This document shows, one piece after another, positions 39,501 to 50,962 of a stretch of 64,000 nt of DNA. The notes below the pieces were generated by a model. The model was not told where the DNA came from. It searched no databases and was given only the letters and a program-made list of their open reading frames with translations. The stretch spans positions 310,001 through 374,000 of the forward strand of contig JAKNDB010000064.1 in assembly GCA_024305405.1 (NCBI GenBank), in the 5' to 3' direction. Numbering within the stretch: position 1 is the stretch's first letter; the number at the start of each line of letters is the position of its first letter. The DNA comes from Dirofilaria immitis (lineage: Eukaryota > Nematoda > Chromadorea > Rhabditida > Onchocercidae). The translations under genes and the position numbers were made by a program.

Positions 39501-40500
39501 GATTTTGAAATATGCATTCTTATAGGAATATATATTATCGAGATTTTCTTAACACTTGCATTAATTTTAATTTAGGTAGTACCATTCCGGCTGACACGTA
39601 ATATTGTTGCTGGTTTTGGAGCAACTGGTGTCGAAGGTGCTTTTCGTCGTTCATGTGAAACAACAATGCGTGTATTACGTGAACATGATGAGGCACTGCT
39701 CACTGTTTTGAAAACATTTGTGCATGATCCACTCCTGGAATGGATGCATAGCGAAACTCGAGCTCAACAGTATAAACAGGTTTATTATATTATGTAAATT
39801 TGGCAAATCATTACTTTGAAATAATTTTCATAAAAATATTTCTTTTCTTTATTGCTTGAGAACTTCTTTGCAGACAAAATAGCTAATCTTTTTAAAAATT
39901 CTTATCTACCGTATGTACTTGCATGATCTTAAATATTTAAAGCTTAAAAGAGTGTAAGTTTTATATTGCTTTGATTTATTTGGTCAGTTAATATATTTTT
40001 CTAGCGAAAGCGAAATGATGCTAAATTATCATCACCAGTAGCCCAGCAACAGGCGCAAGAAGCCATCGATATGATTCGTTCCCGTTTAATAGGTTCTGAT
40101 TCATAAATTTTGCATTTAATAATCGTTTGCTAATTTGTAATGCCATAATTAATAGCGAATGGAAAACTATTGTGCTTGACTTGAATTTCTGATTAAAAAT
40201 TATGTTGATTTCTTCATTTTCGCTCCCTTAAGTACCAGCATTCTAAATCATTCTAACTTGAATTACCTTTTTATTTTTATTCCCCAATTATGTTTCTTGA
40301 TTTTTCTGGTATTCAGACTATATTGATAATTCTATTGATTTTTGAATTTTTTAGGTCACATTATAACACCAAAAATTTATCATACAGAAACGAATAACCC
40401 ACCAATGAGTATCGAAGGACAAGTAGGTCGATTGATTGATATTGCTCGAGATGAATTAAATCTTGCTCGAATGTATATTGGCTGGTGTCCATTCATGTAG
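18516..40500 (+). CDS. atl-1: ATR checkpoint kinase (PIKK family, C. elegans ATL-1 type)
   Basis: A gene of about 50 small exons coding for a very large Ser/Thr kinase that responds to stalled forks and single-stranded DNA in the nucleus. Exon 1 (18516-18677) has a poly-Gln run. HEAT-type helical blocks follow from about 19044 to 29820. [14 protein letters not shown] at 30.1 kb is the ATR-specific block after the UME region. FAT-domain blocks run from about 30546 to 36590 (for example [13 protein letters not shown] at 35.6 kb, [20 protein letters not shown] at 35.95 kb). The kinase exons are 37787-37912 ([20 protein letters not shown]), 38348-38431, 38686-38894, 39116-39320 (catalytic loop GLGDRHGEN and metal-binding HVDFN), 39576-39779 ([14 protein letters not shown]) and 40005-40092. 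The last exon, 40355-40500, is the FATC end, finishing MYIGWCPFM. Order and sequence match ATR rather than ATM, mTOR or SMG1. Some boundaries in the N-terminal half are uncertain, with single-base frame breaks near 19873-19880, 20086, 25205 and 36535, and a non-GT donor at 38432. Confidence 0.93.
18538..18571 (+). repeat. CAA repeat coding for poly-Gln at the ATR N-terminus
   Basis: About eleven consecutive Gln codons, nearly all CAA, follow MESNGQLE. The minus-strand frame reads it as poly-Cys and is an artefact. Confidence 0.9.
21128..21228 (+). repeat. Two 51-bp direct repeats within an ATR intron
   Basis: ATAATACTC(T/C)AAGTAAAC starts at 21132 and 21183, and the following ATGTAATAATGTCGTCTATG is identical in both copies. 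It lies between the exons ending at 20992 and starting at about 21373. Confidence 0.85.
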
Positions 40501-41786
40501 TTTTTTTTCTTTGTTTTAACACAAATTTCAACTTTAATTAATATTTTGTTAGAACTTGCTCATTGTTTTATTTCGTCTTATGATACATTTTACTAAGCTA
40601 AACTGCGTTTATAAAAATTTTATTAAATAATCAGTATGTACTGGTTAATGATTATATTGATGTCGCTTTGTATGTTATTGTAGTCAGTAGTATGCTATTA
40701 GGATTAGTTATATTTGAAAGACTTTTCAAGAACTACCTCAGAAAATAGCTTTTAGACGATTTCATATTTAAAATATTATGAATATAGAATTCGCATCTAT
40801 CATTATTAGTTTAAAATATTACTTCAACAAAATGTAACAAATTATAAGTACCCTAGAAATCTTTCATCTCAATTAAAATATGCATTCCATTGTAATGTTG
40901 CTGCTCTGTATTTGCATGTGAAATATTTAGTCTTAATTTTTAACGAATTCTTTGATTCAAATGTTTTTCGATTATTGAATTACAACGTTTCAGCACATTG
41001 TTTTATTAAAATATTTCATGTTATTTGCACTCCATCATTCAACACTTTAATAACCTAATAGTATTCCCTTTTGTTTCTTTTGGCTATTTTATCATTTTAT
41101 CTTTTTAATTGCATTTGTTTGTTATTGATACTCAAAATATACATAATATAATTTTAGAGACTGTAAAACCTGTATGTTTTTCTTTATGTTTTTACAATTT
41201 GAATAATCTTTTTCCATCAATTTTTTTCCTAAAAATATTGAATGAATTGGCAAACGATAGTTCGATATTTTCCATTATATTATCATAAGGCCTGCAACAG
41301 ATGTTTCGTTTTTTTTCTATTTTATCTCTCATAATGCATATGATATTTCCGTTTCACTTTCAAGATGATTTTTATCAAATCTCGAGCTTTCTCTCTCTCT
41401 CTATCTTTCTAAGTACTTTTTGAATATTTAAACGCTGCCAGAATAAAAGAAGCCTGCAAATGCCATATACCTACTTCAGTTTATTATTTTTCTCATCATA
41501 TTTCATTTATTGTTCATGCATTCAGTTTCAATAAAAAAAAAAAGAAAAGTAAAATTATTTGTTCAAATATTATATCTTACAAACACTACTACTTCCATAA
41601 TTAAGTGTAATAATATACGTCGTTAAATATTTTACCTATCACATAAAAACATATTATTAAAGATTTCAATATTTTCCGAAGTTTTTTTTTTATTATTATT
41701 TATTTGAGTAACAACTACTCATACATATATCAAAATAGATTCTTATCAAAATTTATTTTATTGTTTTATGGATCATTTGTTGTAAG
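40501..41786. other. 3' flank of ATR, no further gene seen
   Basis: AT-rich sequence after the ATR stop codon. It should contain the ATR 3' UTR. A CT run lies near 41390-41402. No open frame of note was seen before 41787. Confidence 0.45.
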
Positions 41787-43216
41787 TGGTTGCGTCCTTT
41801 AAACGTAAAATTCGAAAATTTAAAATAAACGCAATCGCTATGCTATCGTTATTAATTTTTACCTTCTTTCTGTTCAATACCGCACAAAAGTCTCAGTATT
41901 TCGCAAAACCGATACGCAATAGTAGTTCATACAACAATAATTCGTTCGACGTAAAATTCCTAAAAGAAATGAATATAACTGGAAGAAACAATAGTAATAC
42001 TATTTCAACATCAGGTAATTCCCATCAACAATGAACAAACATTAATATGGATCCGAGACTACACTGGCATTTATTCGTTGCAGAATTGAAATAAAAAGAA
42101 TTTTGATTTAATTTGATAACTATCAGGAAGATAATCAAAATTTCATGATCAAGAATATAAGTCTTCAGAAATTCTCTCTTTTAAAACTGACAATAGAATA
42201 TTGATGTAAGCATCTGGGAAATATCTTTTTATATTTTTACTATTTCTCAAGTAAACTATTCATACATATAAGAATTTTTCTTCATATTTTTTTGATAAAC
42301 TAACTAATATGAAGGGAAGAAATCGGTAGTTGAAAGAATAGAGATGAAAATGGCAAAGTTCCAAAAAGATAGGCTCTTTTACTGGGCTCTTTTTATCGTT
42401 TAGATATTATTCGTTGAGAATCAAACTACAATATTATTAATAAATATACTATTTATTATAAGAAGTTTCCTTTTAATCATTAAATTGTCAAATTTAGTGA
42501 AAAGAGAAAAAATGTGAACGAATTGATCGTTGATGTAGCACCGTTGAAGTATATGTATATATATGTGAGTTTTTTTACATTATTTTCTTAATTTCAGCAC
42601 TTCTAAAAAATATGATTAAAATGATAAAAAGATGGATGATAAAAAGATAGAAAAAATTATCAGTGTTACAAGTTAGATAAATGAATTATTCCCGAATGCT
42701 ATCATATATTATTCTTGTTGATATTATCTATATTATACTTTTCATCATAATTAATATTGTGATATTTGGCTTTCTTATGGTTTAGTTGAAATATGATTTT
42801 CCTTCTTTTAAATCATACAAAATTTTCTTCTCTAATTAAATATTCAGTTTAATAAATTTTAGATTAATGAAAATTTGATGAAAAAAATCAATATTTATGA
42901 ATTAAGATAAAAAAAATGAAGATAAATTTGTAAACTCATAATCTATTTCGGAAATTTACATACTAAAAATTAATTAAGATTTAAGGTTGGAGTACTTTAT
43001 TTAAGTGTAGCAATTATAATTGTAATATTGGATGGTGCAATACCACGATTATGCGGTTATACCGCAATAACTACATCAACAAGAAGCACCGATATATTAC
43101 ATTCAGTTTATGATGAACCACGATTAATCGTACATAATGTACCACCTGAATATGATACATTACCATCACCATCATTATCACCATCAATATTACCATCACA
43201 TCATAATAATGGATAG
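41787..43216 (+). CDS. Tentative single-pass membrane protein with a PPEY motif
   Basis: Two open blocks look coding. The first (about 41787-42015) has a basic stretch (FKRKIRKFK), a hydrophobic segment (MLSLLIFTFFLFNTA) and an Asn/Ser-rich tail with N-glycosylation sites (NSS, NNS, NIT), ending at a GTAATT donor in phase 1. The second, about 43011-43216, starts after a TTTAAGTGTAG acceptor in matching phase. It reads AIIIVILDGAIPRL, then STDILHSVYDEPRLIVHNV, and PPEYDTLPSPSLSPSILPS, ending in a stop. PPEY is a PPxY motif of the kind bound by WW domains. An in-frame stop precedes the first block, so it starts at the ATG at 41840 or at an upstream exon. Extra exons may lie between the blocks, or they may belong to different genes. 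No family recognised. Confidence 0.35.
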
Positions 43217-43350
43217 AATATGCAAATTTAAAAATGAATTTTCATCTTTTCTACAACAATAACAACAACAACAATAACAAATATTAATAAAATAAATTAT
43301 TATACCTTTTTCATTTCTATTTTTTTCTATGGCATAAATGTATAAAAACG

Positions 43351-43672
43351 TCCATCCATCCACCTATCCATCTATCCATCTATCCATTCGTCCATCTATC
43401 CATCTATCCATCTATCCATCTATCCATCCGTCCATCTATCCATCTATCCATCTATCCATCTATCCATCCGTCCATCTATCCATCTATCCATCTATCCATC
43501 TATCCATCCGTCCATCTATCCATCTATCCATCTATCCATCTATCCATCTATCCATCTATCCATCTATCCATCCGTCCATCTATCCATCTATCCATCTATC
43601 CATCTATCCATCCGTCCATCTATCCATCTATCCATCTATCCATCTATCCATCTATCCATCTATCCATTTATC
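43351..43672. repeat. (CCATCTAT)n array with a 40-bp higher-order unit
   Basis: Tetranucleotide CCAT/CTAT repeats are interrupted by CCGT at about 43428, 43468, 43508, 43572 and 43612, mostly 40 bp apart, so the array grew in 40-bp blocks. The open frame through it (Pro-Ser-Ile-His-Leu repeats) is an artefact. Confidence 0.9.
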
Positions 43673-43913
43673 TATATATATAGCTTATATATAAGCTTAA
43701 AGATTGCAATTATTTTGAATGTTCAATTGTAAGTATAAATATAAGAAATTAATTATCGATTTATTTTAATAATAAAAGCTATAAATTATAACTTATGATG
43801 CGATGAATTCAATTTTGCATTTCAGGTCGTCTTATTTTATGAATTCATTTTTTTGAAATTAATAATATCATTTTTTCTTTAGAAACTAACCAAAAAGAAA
43901 AGTTTGATATCCA

Positions 43914-44005
43914 AATAATTTACGTAATTACGCTTAATAACTGACAACTGAATAATTTACGTAATTACGTAATAATGGATATAATCATTTACGTTAATTA
44001 TTCGT
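43914..44005. promoter_or_regulatory. Cluster of TTACGTAA-type palindromes (bZIP-like sites)
   Basis: A 19-bp direct repeat, AATAATTTACGTAATTACG, occurs at 43914 and 43951. Each copy contains TTACGTAAT, and the second runs on into another overlapping ATTACGTAAT. A related TTACGTTAAT follows at about 43989. RTTACGTAAY is the known consensus of PAR-bZIP and NFIL3/E4BP4 factors (CES-2 and ATF-2 type in nematodes). That these sites function is inference. Confidence 0.3.
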
Positions 44006-44537
44006 TCCAATACTAATCCAACAAAATGAGTAATGCTTGATTAAATCTCTCATGGGAATTTTTGCTATAAACAAAATGAAGGAATTTAATTATAAGACAT
44101 TATCAATAGTAATTAAGGCATTTAGATTTAATTGAATTTAAAAGAAGAATTAAGAAAATATTGATTCATAATATGATGGATCAATAAAAGTCTATTACAT
44201 GATGGATAATCAATCTTGATTATCATCTATATCATAGCTATAATATAGTGTTTTATAATCAATTTAAATAATCTAACAAAGATGATACGTCTTTTTTTTT
44301 CAGATGTAAACAACAACAAGTTATCATTATTTGGCATTGATTTTTTTTTTAGAATTATAAGTTTCTTATTATCACAAATCTGATTATGTATTTCTTTCTG
44401 CATTTCGCATCTTTTTTAATTTTTCTTTTAAAAATAAATTTAAAAATTTTCTATAAAAGATATTGTTAATATCAATATTTATATATTCAATTATTCAAAC
44501 AATAAAATGATATTATAAATATATTTAAGACTAAGAA

Positions 44538-44720
44538 ATGAAAAATCTTATCATATCTGTCTAAAATATAATTATAGCAACAGCTGTAATTATCATTATC
44601 TTCAAATATTTTTATCGTAATCTTTTATTTTATTTTATCATTGAAATGTTGTATTTCATTTAAAAAATCTGAAAAATAACTAAAAGAATAATTTTAGACA
44701 GATATGATAAGATTTTTCAT
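44538..44720. repeat. 30-bp perfect inverted repeat around a 123-bp spacer (MITE or hairpin candidate)
   Basis: 44538-44567 (starting ATGAAAAATCTTATCATATC) is the exact reverse complement of 44691-44720. The arms stop matching abruptly at both outer edges. No clear target-site duplication flanks them. The spacer is AT-rich and non-coding. It fits a tiny inverted-repeat element or a long-hairpin RNA source. Confidence 0.65.
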
Positions 44721-45223
44721 CGTTTCATTTATCAAATATAGAAACCAAGGATGTGAATAGATATGATTAATCAAATTTCACAAATATTATCTCTTTTGCT
44801 GATACAATGATATGATCATTAATCTTATAAAACTTAACATGGATAAATATTGTTAACTGAATTTTTAAAAAGATTTTTATTTTTAGAAATTTTTAAATTT
44901 ATTTTGGAAAAAAAAGAAATGAAAAAGATTCAATCTGAAATATATTATCAAATTTCAAATTTAATTTTAGAAAATAGAAATTTTTTGCTTTTTTAATTTG
45001 AAATGGTAAATGAATTAGAAGAAAGCTCATAACATCGAAATAAAATTCGAATTCTAAAAATCAAAATTATTTTTTTTTACAATAAAGTGTAAGATAAAAA
45101 GAAAAATATTAAGAAATTTTGAAAATTATTCTCGTTTATTTATCATGCGAAATAATATATTTATGAATATAAGATAAGGATACGGTGTGTAAAACAATAT
45201 TTGTTTGCAAATATGATAAGAGA

Positions 45224-45296
45224 AATAATAGTAATAATAATAATAATAATAATAACAATAATGATAATGATAATGATAATGATAGTAATGATAAAT
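45224..45296. repeat. (TAA)n / (TGATAA)n microsatellite
   Basis: About ten TAA units pass into TGATAA units. The minus-strand frame (Tyr/His repeats) is an artefact. Confidence 0.85.
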
Positions 45297-45492
45297 AAGT
45301 GAAGAATAGATTGCTTTAAAACGTATGTGAAATCTCAAAAATATTTTTATATTTCATTTTTTTCCTAACTAATTACAATCAATCATTGATAATTAATTTA
45401 CATAATTATTTATTTGTTATATTCTATTCCAATTGATTCCATTAATTGTTCAATTTTTTCAATACATTTATTTAAATGAAAGCATTGAAATG

Positions 45493-45550
45493 TAATGATA
45501 ACTATATTTAATGATAACTATATGTAATGATAACCATATGTAGTGATAAG
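45493..45550. repeat. 16-bp tandem repeat, four copies
   Basis: TAATGATAAC(T/C)ATAT starts at 45493, 45509 and 45525, with a diverged fourth copy at 45541. Confidence 0.75.
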
Positions 45551-47959
45551 TATAAAGAAGAAAAGATATAAAATCATAAATATCAAATGGCATTTACAAT
45601 GATAATGATGATATTATATTTAAAAAAAGCAAAAAAAAATGATCAGAACATAGCTTCTTCTTGTCATTCGTCCAATTGCATTCTCGACATTTCATTTTTT
45701 TTTTTATTGAAAAGAAATGACACAATAAAAGGATTGTATAAAAAATAAAAAAATAAAGAATAGAAAAGAAAAAATGACGTATGATTGTTTTGTTTACGGA
45801 AGTTTCACGGAAATTAAAATGATACAGATGATATTTAAGATTGAATATCATTTTCTTATCATAACTTTATTAACATTATCATGTGAAATAATCATAGATA
45901 TAAATTTTTTTCATCCATCATTTTCAAATTTAAATCTATCATCTTATTAGAATCTATCACTTTATTAGAAATTAACTAATGCCTCATTTTAATTGAATTA
46001 ATGAATATCATGTGATATGAATGATTATCATCATTACTTAATTACGTAAATTTTTTTGGTTGTTGGATTATCGATAGATTTTAAAGTTTATCTGAATTTC
46101 TTGACTTCTATTATTTAAATTGTATCATGAATCTGAATTCCTTAACCTCTATCATTCAAATTTATCATAAATCGTTAAGAAACCGATTCCAATAGCGAAT
46201 CTTTAAGAATGATAGGAAATATCATGTTAAATCATTCGTCTCCATTCATTGATTAAACATTCATTTTAATTAAATTATTGATAATTCAAACTTATTATTC
46301 TGACTTTAATAAGCTAATTTATTTGCGACAATAGACTTATAATTTGAAACATTGCCAATGATAAAATTTCATCATATCTTCAGATATATCTAGTCATTAT
46401 CACTTCGAAACTTTTTAGATTAAAACAGAGATCTTTTTAAATCACATTAATCTCTTTTATATTTAAGTGTTTGTTCTAAGTTTGAAAAAGTTGGTAAATC
46501 AGTAAGATTTTGATTGAAGTAGAGATATTAAATTTCATTTGCATTGTTAATCATTGTCCTTTCTAAACTTTATAAATTGAAACGAATGATTTCAATTTGA
46601 AATGAAATAAGAATAAATATCGATTATTATGGATTGTACCGAAAAGCAGCTGATAATAATAATGTTGGTTGATGTAAATTAATTTAAATAAATCATCATC
46701 GAGAGTCTTGAATTGAATGATTTTGCTATGCTATAGCTTACATTACAACTGTTATTCTTTTTAAAATAGTTTGATAGAGTGATAGCAATAATATTGAAAA
46801 TATTTGATGTGCTTCACTCTACCACTTCAAAAATCTTTGGATGAACAAACAAAATGGGGCAGAGTCGAGAAATGGCTGAAATGATACAACGAAAATGAAT
46901 TTGCCAATTTTCTTTTTTTTTTTTGTTCACTTCAATTCTTTTAAAAACTTTTCGATGCTTTTAGCTTACAGCACTTTGTACAGCATAAATGATGTATATG
47001 CTTTCTTCATTCCCTAAAAAAAAAAATCTCCTCCTATTTCATCTCGAGATGAAATCGATAATTATAAAATTTTCAATTCTCGATTCTCGATTCTCGATTT
47101 TTGATATTAATTTTAAACAATAAATTATGAAATAAAATTACTATTAATATAATTTCGTTTTTGCTCTCTTAAAATAATCATTCTTTTACTCTATTTACTT
47201 CATTTATATATTTACATTGTTCTTATCAGCAAAAAGAAAAAAATAAAAAAAAATTAGAAATATGCCTGACCAGTTTTCCTCTATCTTTTCTTATTTTTTA
47301 AAAAAAGTAGCTTAAAACTTTTAAGAAATATAGTTGAGCAATTTGCTCTGCTCTGTCAATATTTTTCACACCTCAGACGATATATGATTGGCTCAGGTAA
47401 ATTGTATTATTAGTACTATTATTATTGATTGATTGATTGATTCAATTGAATATTTTGTGAGATCATTTTTAATAATAAATTATTTATAATTTATATCATT
47501 TTCTCTTTTATCATTAGATCAACAATATAAATTCATAATTAAATGGTTGAATGATTGAAGAGTAAATTCAAATAATAGGCTAAGGGCCAATTTAAATAGT
47601 GTCTTGGCTCATTTTTTTTTTTAATTAGAATTGTTTTACCATGACAAATATATCGCCTTTTTTGCTAGGCTCATAAAAAATACATTAAACTATAGTATTA
47701 CTATTTGCAATTGTTATTTAGAAGAAATTTATATTCCTCTAAATGAAATAATCTATTAATTAATTGATAATCAATCAATGCTCCGATATTTTCAATTTTT
47801 TTTTTTAAATTTAAAGTTCATAACAAAAAGAGAGAAATGGATGAAATTTCTTTTTCTAAAATCTATAAAGATCGAAATTTTCTGGTAGAAAAGACGAAAT
47901 GATTTAATTTGATCTGATAATTACTTTATATTACATTTCGATTTTTGATTATTATCTCT

Positions 47960-48090
47960 AGTATTATTATTATTGTTATATGTAATCTATCATTATCATC
48001 ATCATTATCATCATCAAAAAAGCAATCATCACCAGCATATAATAGCACTATCATAAATATTAGATTTATCATTATCATTATCATTATTAT
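47960..48090. repeat. ATT/ATC trinucleotide-rich tracts
   Basis: Runs of ATTATT (about 47961-47972), CATTATCATCATCATTATCA (about 47991-48015) and ATCATTATC (about 48069-48090), separated by unique sequence. Confidence 0.65.
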
Positions 48091-50621
48091 AATAAACAAA
48101 ATATTATGATTGCTTTTACGATTAGTACTATTACTGCAGAAACTGATTTAATTCTGAAAATTCAAAAATAAGAAAGAAATGAAATTTGAGAAGCACAGTT
48201 AAGTAATATGACTAGCTGTTCTACGATTATCAGAATTCTTTCAAAAATTTTTGCATTACTTATTTCTTTACATAACCAATTCGCATTGGCTTCGAATAAT
48301 TTTCTTGGCCAAAATCTTTCATATCCAATTTGATTAATAACTTGGCTCATATCTAACTAGTAGAGATAATATTATGGTTAAGTTATATTTCATAAGTTCA
48401 TCAATATACAATGACTTAATTCAATTCGATTGGAATATTTATTTCTATCTTACAGAATATCATTAATCAATTCATTGCATTGATTCAGAATCGAAACTAA
48501 TTTTAGAAATTAAATAACTTATTGAATATGAGAAAGTAATAAATGATATATAGAAAAGTAATTTCTTTATTTTGAAATTAAAAATAAGAATCAATTCGAT
48601 TGTTTATAATTGAAAATAACACAATTGAAGAATTCAGTTGCTTATTCCGGTTTTCCGTATGATAATAATTCCTGTTGTATTAATCTTATCATTTTTTATT
48701 TTATAACTTCTTTACGATTTCTTGTCACAGTTATCTTATCAAATCCCTTTACTATATCAGATTCCCTCATCATAGAATTGTATTCAATTATTAGCGTATA
48801 AAATAATTTCTTCAATAATGAAAATAATAATAATTGTTGTTGTTGAAGCGTTAAAAATTCAGTCAATAGAATATTTACGAATTAATGAAGCGAAATAATT
48901 TGATAATAAAGTTGATAATTAAAAAGATTGAGACGGAATGAACAAGTTAATATATTAAGTTATTTAACATTTCATTTATTATTATTATTATTTCAAATCT
49001 ATAAATGTTAGATTGGAATAATTTAAATTATACCTAAATTTGAATTCACTTAATAATATATTTATATTAAAATTTAATCGAAAAAGGAATTGATTTAAAT
49101 TGAGTTAAACTAAATTCATAAAAATTATAATAAATATGAATCAAATTCAATCTTTTGATGATTGAATTTGAAATGAGTTATAGTAAAATTCGATGTTAAT
49201 TAATCATTTACCAAGAATTTATAAGAAGAAGAAAATATTGAACTTTAAATTTTAAATTATGCTAATTTTACATCTAACATAGTTAAAATTTACCTAAAAA
49301 TTTATAAGTGAAATTTGACAAATTTTAGTTTATGCTAATTTTATGTTTAGGTGAAGCATATATATTTTTAAGTCAAAAAAATTTTTTTTTTTGTATCAAA
49401 TAAATATGTTGAGAATCGAAGTATTAACTTTTAATTAAATTGTTTGAAATGAATTAATAAAGAAGTAACGGTTATCAATCAATACTGATAATAGTTATCA
49501 ATATTGATTTGGGAGAAATTAAAGAAGGATTAGATTGATTTTGTTTGTTTTGATTAATTCTTTCTTCATTTAATCAATAAATAAATTTAAACTTCGCATA
49601 ATTTAAATTTAAACATTTAAAAAGAGTGTAAAGTATAGAAAAGAAGAGATTACTACAATTGTTATAAACATTTTACTAAATATTGACGATAATAAATAGC
49701 AAACGAATCGATAATAAAGAAGTGGTATAGAACATTTAATAGATCGAGAAAGATTAGGCGGTAAACTTTTAATAAACTTTTGTTGAATATTCGACTAATG
49801 ATGATATCTAAATTTCAACTTTTATTAAGCTTTCATTTAATGAATCATTCAAGTTAAGCGATAAGACATTTTATGATCTATTTATTGATTAAAAAAATTT
49901 AATAACGATAAAAGAAGTTACCGTAATTTTGTCTTTATCCTCGTTTGATAAAATATATTAAGTTTAGTCCTTGAATTAGGCTTAATGTTTAAAATATTTT
50001 TTTTTCATTTAAGGATAGCTTTATCATCAAGTTTTAGAGCTATTTTATTTTAAAATTCAATTTGCGAAGTTTTCATTTTAATGTTAGTTTTTATGATATT
50101 GAATAATTGCTTTCTAATAGTTTCAAGCGGTTATTTGATTAAAATCAGATTTTAAATTAATCAACGCTTGGAATATCTTTGCTAGAATTCATATTATAAA
50201 AAATGATAGTCTGTGATAATGTTTATGTTTCGAGATTTTCTTTAACTTTTAAATTTAACTTGAACAGACACCAATAAAAATTAATCGCAATTCAATAATG
50301 TTACTGTTAAGCTAAAATAAGTTGTAAATTTGACATTAACATTATAAAACCTTTTTAAAAGATGAATGATAATTGATCGGCTTTCTTTGAAGTCCTTTTT
50401 TTTTCTTGAATTTTATAATGTTGCATTTTCCGTAAATATTTATCATTTCCTCCTTTCCTTCTAAATTTCCAATATTTACTTTTTTTCTTATCATTTACAT
50501 TTCTTAAAATTATTTTCAAATTTTCAACAATTTTTCTACCTAAATATATTAATTTTATTTAGAATTTTTATGGCATAGATACGATAGAGTTGAAATAGTT
50601 AATTAAATTTTGGCATAAAAA

Positions 50622-50962
50622 TAAAAAAAAATGATATTTCTCGATTAATCTATCAAAAGCAACTCTCTGATTATTTATTTCAAGAAGAATTCATTATTCG
50701 ATATACTCTAAAAAATGATATTTCTCGATTAATCTATCAAAAGCAACTCTCTGATTATTTATTTCAAGAAGAATTCATTATTCGATATACTCTAAAAAAT
50801 GATATTTCTCGATTAATCTATCAGAAGCAACTCTCTGATTACTTATTTCAAGAAGAATTCATTATTCGATATACTCTAAAAAAATGATATTTCTCGATTA
50901 ATTTATCACAAGCAACTCTCTGATTATTTATTTCAAGAAAAATTCATTATTCGATATACTCT
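50622..50962. repeat. 84-bp minisatellite, four copies
   Basis: TGATATTTCTCGATTAAT starts at 50632, 50716, 50800 and 50885. The first three units are almost identical (a few substitutions in the third), and the fourth has one extra base and more changes. Each unit has stops in the frames checked, so it is not coding. Confidence 0.9.

Noticed and set aside
43338..43694. Pro-Ser-Ile-His repeat protein
   Set aside because: An octanucleotide-type repeat without stops will be open in a frame, and no non-repeat coding part adjoins it.
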